NCBI GenBank assembly: GCA_025201705.1
Contig: MU617379.1
Location: 1 to 14,446 of the forward strand
Source: Dissophora ornata
Taxonomy: Eukaryota > Mortierellomycota > Mortierellomycetes > Mortierellales > Mortierellaceae
Direction of reading: 5' to 3'
Length of the DNA: 14,446 bases
The position numbers were made by a program, and so were the translations under genes. This document shows positions 1 through 7,477 of the stretch, one piece after another; positions within the stretch are counted from its first letter, which is position 1; every line of letters begins with the position of its first letter. Below the pieces are notes generated by a model. It searched no databases. It was not told where the DNA came from and saw only the letters and a list, made by a program, of their open reading frames with translations.

Positions 1-25
1 ATAGCCAATCGTGCCGACATGCATG

Positions 26-31
26 TTTATT
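26..31 (-). terminator. Putative polyadenylation signal of the LRR gene
   Basis: TTTATT on the plus strand reads AATAAA on the minus strand, about 130 nt downstream of the stop codon of the large LRR gene. Position and orientation fit its mRNA 3' end. Confidence 0.4.
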
Positions 32-62
32 ACTACGAGCTACCAGAACCTTACCCGGACTG

Positions 63-115
63 TATATAAACCCACGTCGTCCCTTCTCTAGTCTAGTCCT
101 CCGTTCTGCAATAAA
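63..115 (+). promoter_or_regulatory. TATA box and AATAAA pair, LTR-like
   Basis: A TATATAAA at 63-70 is followed 40 nt later by AATAAA at 110-115 on the plus strand. This compact spacing resembles the TATA/R/polyadenylation core of an LTR. No TG...CA ends, primer-binding site or second LTR copy can be seen, since the window starts here. It could be chance in the 3' flank of the minus-strand LRR gene. Confidence 0.25.
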
Positions 116-158
116 ACCATTCCTTGCCTATTACCTTTCGAATACTCCTGCCACTGAT

Positions 159-3100
159 TTATCCTGCCTTGTTTCCTGACAGCTGGGGCTGCGCCTTTGC
201 CAGCGCCGAGAAGAACCCGGAACGCCTCATTGGCAGATGCTGGGGCTGCGGGAGTTGCTGCACTGGCTGAGGCCGGGGCTGCTGGGGTTGACTCGGAAAC
301 CGCTGAGTACTCGGAGGCTGTTGTCCTGCTGGGACTCTAGTGGTAGTGGTTGTCGTAATGCGCGTGGGCTGGCCAGGTGCAGTTACAGTCGTAACAACTG
401 TAGTCACACCGTTCACGGTCGAGGTTTTAATCACGGTCACACCGTTCACGGTCGAGGTTTTAATCACCGTTCTAGTCCCAGGGATTGCTGCATAACGCAC
501 ATTGAAGGTCAAGTATCCTTGTTGGACCCTCTCTGAAATAATCTTCATGTCATCCACCAAAGCCCTTGTCGTACCGGTTCTTCGATCTGCTTCCGGTAGT
601 ATTACATCCAGCTCACGGATATGCCCCCATTGAACTGACTCCAGAATACTCATGCGTGCAACCTCTGTTCCTAGAGATATTGTGAGCTTGTCAAGCTGAG
701 ATTTAGCAACAGTGCCAGCAAGGTCCTTGATAAACCTATCACCTAGATCTTGGGAGGCCTGCGTCAAAGTGATCTGCTTCAAACTTGAGCCGTTCTTTGT
801 TGCCTCAGCCAATGCTCGCATCGCCGATTCGTCCAACTTCAGCACATCAAGATCCAGCTTTTCAATTTGAGCGCCATGAAATTTGAACAGATGTGCCAGA
901 TCCTGAAAGACAGTCGTCGAGGGTCGTGACTTGCTCGGTTGTGGTAGAAATCGCAACGATAGGTTCCTAATGTCGATCGGATAGGCCTGGTATACCGCCA
1001 CCGCACTGTAAACTGCCGGTAGTTGTTCCGCACTGGTCTCCAAAACTAAGCCAGCGAGATTTTGTGCCTGAGAAGCCAGCCGCTTGAGGTAAGCAATATC
1101 CGCGCCTGAGTGCAATCCATGAAATTCCAAGCACATCAGATTCGAAAAATCCGCATTTGTCGGCCATGGGCTGTACCTGTCGAAAAAGTCTTTGGAGACC
1201 GATAAAGAAAGAGTCTCCGCGTCACTCAGGTCCAGATTAAGAGTATCCACAGCCTGGTGAACCTGAATCCTCAGTTGCCTCAGCCTAGAGAAGTCGATAT
1301 TGCTCGGCCATGGCTTGGGTCCCTCGAAGAACTTGCTGTAAGTCTTTAGCGACAGGCGAGAGAGATTTGGCGCTTGGAAAACTAGAGATTTGAGTTTAAC
1401 GTAGTCTATATCCGAGTCCAAGTGACCAATTGCCAAGGATTTTAGATTTGAGAAGTCTGCTTCATCTGGTAGTGGGCTAGATCGACTGAGGAAATCCTTG
1501 TGAACATCGGTCATCGTAAAGGACTGGATTGAGGGGTGTCGCATAATCCCGAGAATGGGGTCGTATCTTCGGTTGCGGTTCATGATATCACTAGCCGGGC
1601 CGGCTCCTGTGTAGTCAAATTCCAAGACACCGATACACGTTCTCTGTAGGGTATCCCGTAGTTTCTTGAAGTCGCCGTAGGTTGTCTCCCAAGATAGTGT
1701 GACTTTGAGTTCGTAAATTGACTTCGCCTTTTCCAGCGCCAGATAAAACCGTTCAGCATGGATCCTTGATCGGAGATCCACCTCCGCCCGACCAATCCTT
1801 TCGTCAAATGATCCTTCCAGTGAATCCACCATACCCTGAAAAGCCTTGGCTGCGGTTGCTTGATAGTTCTCACGGTAATGGTCAATGCACACCCATTTGA
1901 CGTGACCCTCGACTGTAACAGTCCTGTACAGATTTCCTAACGCCTTATTTCCATCCTTGTCCTTTAGGAACGTATTCAGCTTGCGTAGATCGGCTCCTTC
2001 CAATGCTTCCTTGCCTTCCAACTCCTGGTTCATAACATCGATAGCCTTATCCTCATTCTCTGAGACGCTCTCGATGTACCCTATGACTTGGTCCATACCG
2101 GGTTGGATGTTGTCCCTCAGCTGTTGGAATTTAGCAGTTGCTTGGTCGATAACGTCCGCTCTGATCAAGTGAGATATAGCTGGAAGGGCGATCCCGGCAA
2201 CAGAGATACCAAATTTGAGCATTTTTAGGATTGTGAGTACATAGAAGCCGTACAGCTGAAAGAATTCGGAGGGTCGCGAGATATCGTATCCGTCATGCTT
2301 GGCGAGATGGATGTGATGAGGAATCTTGCTGTTGTTTGACTTGGTGTGCTCTCCACACTCACACAAAAAATAGAGCCGGAACTTGCTTGAGAAAGGTTCC
2401 AAGATGTCCCATCGAGAACTATCCTGAGGGAGGACTATAAACAAGCGAGGGATGGGGTACTCGTGCAGCTCGTATGTCTGAGTGAAGACGGCTTGGACAC
2501 GTGCCTGAAGTACAGCCAATTTACTCAGGGCTTTGGCCTGGAGCTGTTTCATTTCGTCTTGCTTGGAATTCAGAGCCTCTTGTAGTTGGATTATGCGTGA
2601 CGCCTGCTCAATATTTTGAACTGTCAATGCTGTGATATTGGCAAGCTCAGCTTTGATCTCATTGACGCCACTACACAATCCCTCATAGCTCTCCACATGG
2701 CCATTGGATTCTTTTGCCCTCGTCGAAGCAAGTTTCACAATCCGCCTAAATGACATCCCAGCGTTGGAGGCTGTCTGGTCGGAGGAAGGCGAGATCGATC
2801 GTGAGGACTGAAGCGTGGTCGACAAAGTGCTGAAGCGAATGTTACTGATGGGCATGTCTGAGTGTGGACAAGCGTCCTGCGAAGCCTCGGTGCATTCATT
2901 CGTAGTCAGGACATCGATGAGAGATTCGACTCGGTCATTTGTCGGAGCATCGACTCCGGTCAGAGTTGGTGGGGTCATTGGAGAGTCGAAACGAGCATAT
3001 TTGGCATCGGTGGACAAGACAACATCTAGGATCACACCCGGGTAATGCTTAATGCGGTACGGTATCGCTCTAGAGAGCGTATAAAAATGGATACTTGATC

Positions 3101-3350
3101 AGCATAATTTCTTCGCTATCTGATTGTAACGTGTCAAGAGATTACTTTTGCACCTCATTTGTTTTTACCTTGTACCATTGCAATCCTTCACCATAGCGGT
3201 AATAGTTCCAGCATTCTTGATATATTGGACCCTAGGAAAGACTTGCTCGATGTCGTCCCAAAAGATGAAATTCTCTCCACTAACATGCTGGATAGGGATT
3301 TTCTCGACCTCAACTGTCCCAGTAAGACGGAACGACTGCGTCTCTTTCAT
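159..3350 (-). CDS. Large coiled-coil/LRR (NLR-like) protein, two exons
   Basis: Exon 1 is 3350-3169 and exon 2 is 3069-159, giving 1030 residues. The 99-nt intron (3168-3070) starts GTAAAA, ends CTCTCTAG, has a GCTGAT-like branch site and restores frame across an Arg codon. The ATG at 3350 follows an in-frame TAA. Residues 1-80 form a compact N-terminal domain running through the splice junction into HYPGVILDVVLS. A Ser/Thr-rich linker follows, then a coiled coil near 195-257. A conserved-looking core at 260-372 holds PRLFIVLP, FRLYFLCECGEHT and a hydrophobic stretch at 335-363, and HVKWVCIDHYRENY lies near 451-464. Irregular LRRs run from about 570 to 910, and a Thr-rich then Pro/Gln-rich tail ends the protein. 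I recall similar architectures as an expanded family in Mortierellaceae. No NACHT or P-loop is visible. A recognition or signalling scaffold is inference; the function is unknown. Confidence 0.85.
405..470 (+). repeat. 33-bp in-frame tandem duplication
   Basis: Two copies of a 33-bp unit (405-437 and 438-470) differ at one base. On the minus strand they encode two 11-residue copies of TVIKTSTVNGV in the Thr-rich tail of the large LRR protein, so length variation here stays in frame. Confidence 0.9.
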
Positions 3351-3582
3351 TGCTGCGTTGAATTACTCTGGATTGTGGCGAAAGTAGGAGAGATAGTGTG
3401 GGGAAACAAGGGGATGTGCGAGAACTGGGAAAGGAGAATAGAAAGAAAAGAAAATTGTTCATGAGTGAGGATCCTGGAAATCAAAACAGAGAAGAGAGAA
3501 GAAACGAATCATTCTCGCCATTTGTGTACGGAAGGCTCAAAGCTTGAAAATCTCAATCACGCACTCGGGAAAAAAAGGGATA
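3351..3582. other. 5' flank of the large LRR gene
   Basis: No credible gene is seen. On the minus strand it is pyrimidine-rich (many CTTT and TCTCC tracts), typical of a fungal 5' UTR/promoter, and leads to the ATG at 3350 with G at position -3. No clear TATA box is visible. Confidence 0.4.
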
Positions 3583-3680
3583 GTGACCAGGGCATCTTCG
3601 CGCACTGACCGCCTAGACTTTTTTACCCGCACAAGGCAACATTCCCGTGCATATCAATCCTTTCGTTGATTTTTCCATTC
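3583..3680. repeat. Dispersed direct repeat R1, copy 1
   Basis: It shares ACTGACCGCCTA, CCCGCACAA and CCCGTGCATA in the same order and spacing with 3993-4090. Both copies lie downstream (minus-strand sense) of copies of the zinc-finger gene start, so R1 probably belongs to the 3' part of one duplicated unit. Confidence 0.7.
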
Positions 3681-3726
3681 GAAATTCGGCCACCTTGGCT
3701 TAAACTTGTCCACAACAACAACATAG

Positions 3727-3840
3727 TCAGTGTTCATGCGTTGAAGCAGCCTCTCTACAGATACAGGTTAAATTCATGCTGGACTTTGGTGTTGTTGAAC
3801 TGTTTTCTTGGAAGGAAGCGTAAAGGTTGGAAAGAGTAAA
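3727..3840 (-). pseudogene. Remnant of second zinc-finger gene copy (5' end only)
   Basis: The ATG at 3777 opens a 16-codon reading frame beginning MNLTCIC and ending in TGA at 3729-3727. It resembles the start of the copy at 4781 (MDFTCTC), and the 60-70 nt upstream is similarly pyrimidine-rich with matching CTTCCTTCC blocks. The rest of the coding part is missing: the downstream R1 segment follows after only about 50 nt, against about 270 nt beyond the end of the coding frame in the other copy. I read it as an internally deleted, dead duplicate. Confidence 0.5.
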
Positions 3841-3992
3841 ACCATTGGCGAACACCATAACTGGAGTTGATAGCACATCTTAAAAGGCCGAACAAAAGGC
3901 AGTTGGCTTCCGTGGAAAGCGACGCATGCTTTAACAATAAGGACTTCCACATTGAGGAGGGCACGGAGTAAGGGTCGATAGCGTGGTTACTG

Positions 3993-4090
3993 TCGTGACC
4001 GATAAGGTCGTCGTGCGTACTGACCGCCTAAATTTCTCTTCCCGCACAATGCAGTTTTCCCGTGCATACCAATCCTACTTTGGTTTTCCT
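3993..4090. repeat. Dispersed direct repeat R1, copy 2
   Basis: Diverged copy of 3583-3680, same orientation, with several blocks of 8-12 identical bases. The interval 4091-4358 between it and the zinc-finger reading frame shows nothing I recognise. Confidence 0.7.
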
Positions 4091-4358
4091 CCCGACGTTG
4101 GGCAACATTCCCCTAAAATAAGAACAGCAGCATTCGTGCAATGCCATATATCACTAGCCAGTACATCAATTTGAGCAAGTGATAGAAAGTGGTTTAGCTG
4201 GCAACCAAACGCTCATAGAAACGCTGCTCATTGATTCTCTCTATCAACGTATTTTGCTCAAATTACCAACGACGGTGTGACAAAACACTGTAGACAAAGA
4301 GATGGACACAGTGCGATGTGGTAAACACAGTCTCCAACTTCTGCCTTGGCCATAGCCA

Positions 4359-4781
4359 TCATGGCGTTTGTTTATTCTCTTCAAGCTCGTCCAGACGCTG
4401 CTGTAACTCCTTGATAGTCGCTTCATGCTCTTCCACTATCTTTTTCAGCTGTGCATTGCGCGTCAGGACATCTGTGAGCGCCGCTTCCATGTGATGCCTG
4501 TAGTATAGATGGAATCCAGGAGTGGTCATGGAACGTGGACGCAGGATGCGCCGCAAATAACGACGTGTTGTTGAGCAGCGACGCAAACGCGAGTTGGGAC
4601 GCAGAGGTACCGTCAGCTGAGGCAATGGAGTTACTATTCTTATCGCCGATGAAGTATGGCTTGAAGACGAGGAGGACTCTTCGGCAGTTTCAGCATTTAC
4701 GAAGGCACTGCAACCCTCATAGTGATGCTAAGGGGACGCTTGAGAAGTCATGTTTGCTCCACAAGTACAGGTAAAATCCAT
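4359..4781 (-). pseudogene. Small C2HC-finger/coiled-coil protein with in-frame TAG
   Basis: Reading from the ATG at 4781 gives one continuous frame of 140 codons before TGA at 4359, interrupted only by TAG at codon 18 (4730-4728). The first residues contain C5-x-C7 and, just after the TAG, H19, H20 and C24, a plausible short zinc finger. A Ser-rich stretch, a basic Arg-rich segment (about residues 68-85) and a C-terminal charged coiled coil (about 98-138, with IKELQQRLDELEE) follow. The frame on both sides of the stop fits one protein, so a single nonsense change is the simplest reading. Alternatives are a very short intron ending CCCCTTAG, or translation from a later Met (4625 or 4529). No family name can be given. 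Confidence 0.5.
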
Positions 4782-4860
4782 GTTGGAGCTGCGTTTGTGA
4801 GTATGGTAAAGACAGCTGTGGGTGAAGGGAAGGAAGAGCAAAGAGTTGTCGAAAACTATT
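4755..4860. repeat. Duplicated 5' region of the zinc-finger unit
   Basis: This segment around the 4781 start resembles 3750-3840, including ACAGGT(T)AAA and GGAAGGAAG blocks. With R1 it marks two copies of one unit in direct orientation. The flank 4861-5028 is AT-rich and shows no gene. Confidence 0.55.
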
Positions 4861-5028
4861 GTTGGGACAAAAAAAGCTGGCATGCTTGAAACAAAATAAT
4901 TTTTATTTTTAGGGAGCTTACAGTATGTGCGGTAGTACTGCTAATTGCTTGGTTAACTATTTAGTAATCTTGGTGGTGTGATGTCTATTGACTACCCGTA
5001 ATATAAATCTTTTTGGCAAAAGAAAAGA

Positions 5029-5460
5029 ACAAATCTAAGAACAAGGGCGTAGTCTCAGCAGATCGTAGCAACAAAGCTACTCTACTGCTTACAATACCTC
5101 GTTCAATTAAAGTCGTCTGCAATGGATTTATCTCTTCCAATGTTTGAAATTAACATCAGCAAGAGCCTCATGAAGCCTTTCCGCTCCACAAGACCACCCT
5201 GCGTAATATGATTCAGGACCCGAGGGTCTATTCGTATTCAACTAAAAATCGGAAAAGGCGGTAATCGTCGCGTTCTAGCACGGATTCTGATCATCCAACG
5301 GATGATAACTTCGAGCCATTGCCTGCTCAGGCAGGCCCAAATACCAATTATCCGAATGAACGGTTCCTCTCGTACTTTGCAACAACATTTCATTAGTAGG
5401 GTAAAACTAACCTGTCTCACGACGATCTAAACCCAGCTCACGTTCCCTATTAGTGGGTGT

Positions 5461-5496
<36 letters not shown>

Positions 5497-5539
5497 AACA
5501 TCGCTATGAACGCTTGGCTGCCACAAGCCAGCTATCCCT
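5029..5539 (-). pseudogene. 28S rRNA 3'-end fragment, copy 1
   Basis: The minus strand reads as the last part of fungal 28S rRNA. Seen are the sarcin-ricin region (AGTACGAGAGGAACCG), GAGACAGGTTAGTTTTACCC, GAGCTGGGTTTAGA, and the terminal GTATTGTAAGCAGTAGAGTA and GATTTGT. Compared with the 25S sequence I remember, at least two internal deletions are present: one between GTACGAGAGG and the preceding helix, and one of about 30 nt after CCCACTAATAGGG. It is therefore not functional and not part of an rDNA unit (no 5.8S or 18S nearby). The 3' limit coincides with the mature rRNA end; the 5' limit lies at the CAGGGATAACTGG region. Confidence 0.9.
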
Positions 5540-5548
5540 TCCCAGATT

Positions 5549-5643
5549 CTTTTTTTTTTTTGAGTCTGTTGTCTCTGTCCATCTCCTTGAGTCAATTGCC
5601 TCTGTCCCTCTCCTTGCGTCTATTGTCTCTGTCCCTCCCCTTT
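5549..5643 (+). repeat. T-run and 27-bp pyrimidine-rich tandem repeat
   Basis: A run of T is followed by three 27-bp units starting at 5563, 5590 and 5617, each containing TTG(T/C)CTCTGTCC. It abuts the truncated end of the 28S fragment. The interval 5644-5855 shows no gene beyond further pyrimidine runs. Confidence 0.8.
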
Positions 5644-5855
5644 TTTTCTTTCGTTTTCTTGGACTGGAATCAACTCCATATAGGTTGTTCCGGCCTCAGT
5701 ACCAAAAATCCAATCATATCTTCGAACATAATTTCGTACCAAAGTCTCAAGAAGCAAGAACCTGCCGAAAGAATAAAGGGATGCTAGAAAGAGAAAGGGA
5801 GGCTCTTAGCTGCCATTGGAGGTTTTTTAGGTCATATATCAACCGTTTCTAACAA

Positions 5856-5862
5856 TATAAAA
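5856..5862 (+). promoter_or_regulatory. TATA box of the secreted-peptide gene
   Basis: TATAAAA lies 135 nt upstream of the ATG at 5997, a reasonable distance for a transcript with a 5' UTR of about 100 nt. Confidence 0.55.
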
Positions 5863-5917
5863 GGGGATGCTCCATCTGCTCTGGCACGAAGCATTATCCA
5901 CAAAATCCATTCAAATC

Positions 5918-5950
5918 TCAAGGTCCATTCACACGTCAAGGTCCATTCAC
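5918..5950 (+). repeat. Direct repeat in 5' leader of secreted-peptide gene
   Basis: TCAAGGTCCATTCAC occurs at 5918-5932 and again at 5936-5950 (18-bp period), followed by a third partial GTCAAG. It lies in the predicted 5' UTR. Confidence 0.85.
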
Positions 5951-5996
5951 GTCAAGTTTTCATCTTTATCCATCCTTCGTCCAAGGTCTCCCTAAT

Positions 5997-6215
5997 ATGA
6001 CGATTCTCAACAAATTCGCCCTTGCCTTGCTTATGGTGTCCGCTGCTATGATCCTTCAGTCTGCTGCAAGCCCCATTCAATCCTCCACCGGGAGTATCAA
6101 TCTTCAAAAAAGGCAGGGTTGCGCTGGTCGCCAATGTGGAATTTTCTCAACGAATGGATGCTGCCTAGGATATGGATGCAACAATTTTTTTAAAGGTGTT
6201 TGCGTGGCTGAATAG
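5997..6215 (+). CDS. Secreted knottin-like cysteine-rich peptide precursor
   Basis: A 72-residue precursor. Residues 1-25 form a typical signal peptide (hydrophobic core ALALLMVSAAMIL, small residues before the likely cleavage after AAS). A short propeptide ends in Lys-Arg at 38-39, a Kex2-type site, releasing a 33-residue mature peptide that starts with Gln40 (possible pyroglutamate). Its six cysteines are at 42, 47, 55, 56, 61 and 69, spaced C-x4-C-x7-CC-x4-C-x7-C. This fits the inhibitor cystine knot pattern (expected pairing 1-4, 2-5, 3-6). The gene has its own TATA box (5856) and A at -3 of the ATG. Such peptides in other organisms include antimicrobial peptides, enzyme inhibitors, channel ligands and fungal effectors; which applies here cannot be told. 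Secretion is a strong inference, the fold a moderate one. Confidence 0.8.
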   Translation: MTILNKFALALLMVSAAMILQSAASPIQSSTGSINLQKRQGCAGRQCGIFSTNGCCLGYGCNNFFKGVCVAE

Positions 6216-6439
6216 TAGTTGCATTGCATGCTAAGCAAGGTTCCCAGTGTTGCACCAATGCAAGGGTGAAAGTGCACCCTCATTGATCGCACTGCCTTTC
6301 AAGCACAAACACCCTCGTCTTCTGCCGCTCTCTAAACACAGTGCAACTCATACCTAGTAACTTGAATAACACTTCGTCACCTCCGTGAACCACCTTCCCT
6401 GTCCTAGTCTTGAATACTGGAATATAATAGCCGTTTTAG

Positions 6440-6445
6440 AATAAA
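6440..6445 (+). terminator. Putative polyadenylation signal of secreted-peptide gene
   Basis: AATAAA lies 225 nt after the stop codon. It directly abuts the proposed Helitron end at 6446, so the insertion may have cut the original 3' region. The interval 6216-6439 holds no other gene. Confidence 0.4.
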
Positions 6446-6860
6446 CTAGCTAAAGCTCACGCACGGGTGATGAATGGAGAAGTGATGGCTTTATTACAAT
6501 CCGGATCTTCTGACAATATCGCGAGTATAACGCGGATGTTCTATATAGTTACATTATGGATTTGTAGACTATATTGTGGGTATATGTGCCGTCCCTTCCT
6601 TGAAGAGTGCCTTTGCTGATAAGGATCTTCAGACGGCGAGGATCTGTACATCGAAAAAGCGCGACATAGAGTTGACCATGACTGAACACAGGCTCTGGGA
6701 GGTAAACGCCAATGGAATTGCGTGTAGGCCCTTGGGCCTTGTTGATCGTCATGGCAAAGGCGGGCTTGACTAGGAACTGACGCCTTGTGAACATGACAGG
6801 GCATGTGCCATCATCGACAGTGGTCAGAGGGATGCGAGGGAGAAAGACTCCTCACCCGCA
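6446..6860 (-). mobile_element. Helitron 3' end, truncated
   Basis: On the minus strand the element would end in CTAG (6449-6446) followed by host T (6445), the Helitron 3' rule. A short hairpin (TCAC 6457-6460 with GTGA 6467-6470) lies 7 nt inside. About 100 nt further in is the helicase stop codon, a normal distance. The 5' end of the element is not identifiable; the helicase frame is lost near 6860. Confidence 0.5.
6549..6857 (-). pseudogene. Helitron Pif1-like helicase, C-terminal fragment
   Basis: The frame is open from an upstream TGA near 6857 to the stop at 6549. It contains VFLPRIPL, then RRQFLVKPAFAMTINKAQG (superfamily 1 helicase motif V), GVYLPEPVFSHGQLYVAL (motif VI) and LKILI, in the order seen in Helitron Rep-helicases. 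Only the last 100 or so residues remain of a protein normally well over 1000. The usual KAQGQT is KAQGPT and the usual YVALSR is YVALFR, changing the conserved motif VI Ser, so it is decayed as well as truncated. No Rep/HUH domain is in the window. Confidence 0.85.
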
Positions 6861-6971
6861 AATCCCCTTTTGTCTTCTATCTATTGTCTTTGTGCTGATC
6901 ATTCTTCAAGCACCCTTACACCCTTAAGAAAGAGAAGATTATAAAGAAAAAAATGATAGAGAGGAGATCGA

Positions 6972-7245
6972 ACAAATCTACAAAACAATGGGCTTAATCT
7001 CAGCAGCTCGTTGTAACAAGACTACTCGACTGCTTACAATACCTTGTTCAATTAAAGTCGTCTGCAATGGATTTTTCCTAGGCGATATTTTGAAATTAAC
7101 ATTAGCAAGAACATCACAAAGCCCTTTCCGCTCTGCAATATAACCCCACACTAAGCATGATCCTGGACCGTAGGTCTATTCGTATTCAACTAAAAATCGG
7201 AAAAGGCAGTAATCGTCGCGTTCAAGCAACATCGCTATCCCTGTG
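6972..7245 (-). pseudogene. 28S rRNA 3'-end fragment, copy 2
   Basis: A second antisense fragment of the same 28S region, clearly diverged from the copy at 5029-5539. It ends at the same GATTTGT terminus (6972-6978) and reaches almost the same 5' point (CACAGGGATA, to about 7245). Two large internal deletions join GGGATA to GCGATGTTGCTT and then to AACGCGACG, removing the sarcin-ricin region that copy 1 keeps. Orientation is the same as copy 1. The interval 6861-6971 between helicase and rRNA fragment shows nothing recognisable. Confidence 0.88.
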
Positions 7246-7337
7246 TGCTCGTCAAGCGCGAACAATGCGTTGACAACATAACTACGAATCCAAGGAACAC
7301 CTTCGATTTCCCATTGGTCATACGAATCTGCTCTCAT
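7176..7337 (-). other. Short chimeric reading frame, unidentified
   Basis: ATG at 7337 to TAG at 7176 gives 53 residues beginning MRADSYDQWEIEGVPWIRSY. The first 35 residues have a protein-like composition; the last 18 are the 28S fragment read in sense direction. I do not recognise the first part. It may be a scrap of a coding exon next to the rRNA fragment, or chance. Confidence 0.25.
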
Positions 7338-7477
7338 GAAGGTACAGCAAGTGCTTTGCCCCCAACATGATACGGAGGCAACAGGTCAGGAAATTTAAGT
7401 TTCGAGACGTCAATTATTACCTTTTTGTAATCGCATTCCATTCCTCCTCTCATCCCATTCCATCATTCCTGTCACGC

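Noticed and set aside
237..536. 99-codon plus-strand open frame
   Set aside because: It is antisense to the Pro/Gln-rich and repeat-containing tail of the large LRR gene; no domain or signal of its own.
3148..3464. Plus-strand open frames
   Set aside because: They overlap exon 1 of the minus-strand LRR gene in antisense; the minus frame has a start, a splice donor and matching continuation.
5029..5539. Functional rDNA unit or R1/R2 LINE site
   Set aside because: Internal deletions, no 18S, 5.8S or spacer, and the fragments lie well downstream of the R1/R2 insertion region of 28S with no reverse transcriptase nearby.
5457..5852. Plus-strand frames of 108-131 codons
   Set aside because: Made of antisense 28S sequence followed by pyrimidine repeats (Leu/Ser-rich), so not protein coding.
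6905..6930. Telomere-like CACCCTTACACCCTTA
   Set aside because: Not a regular TTAGGG-type array and too short.
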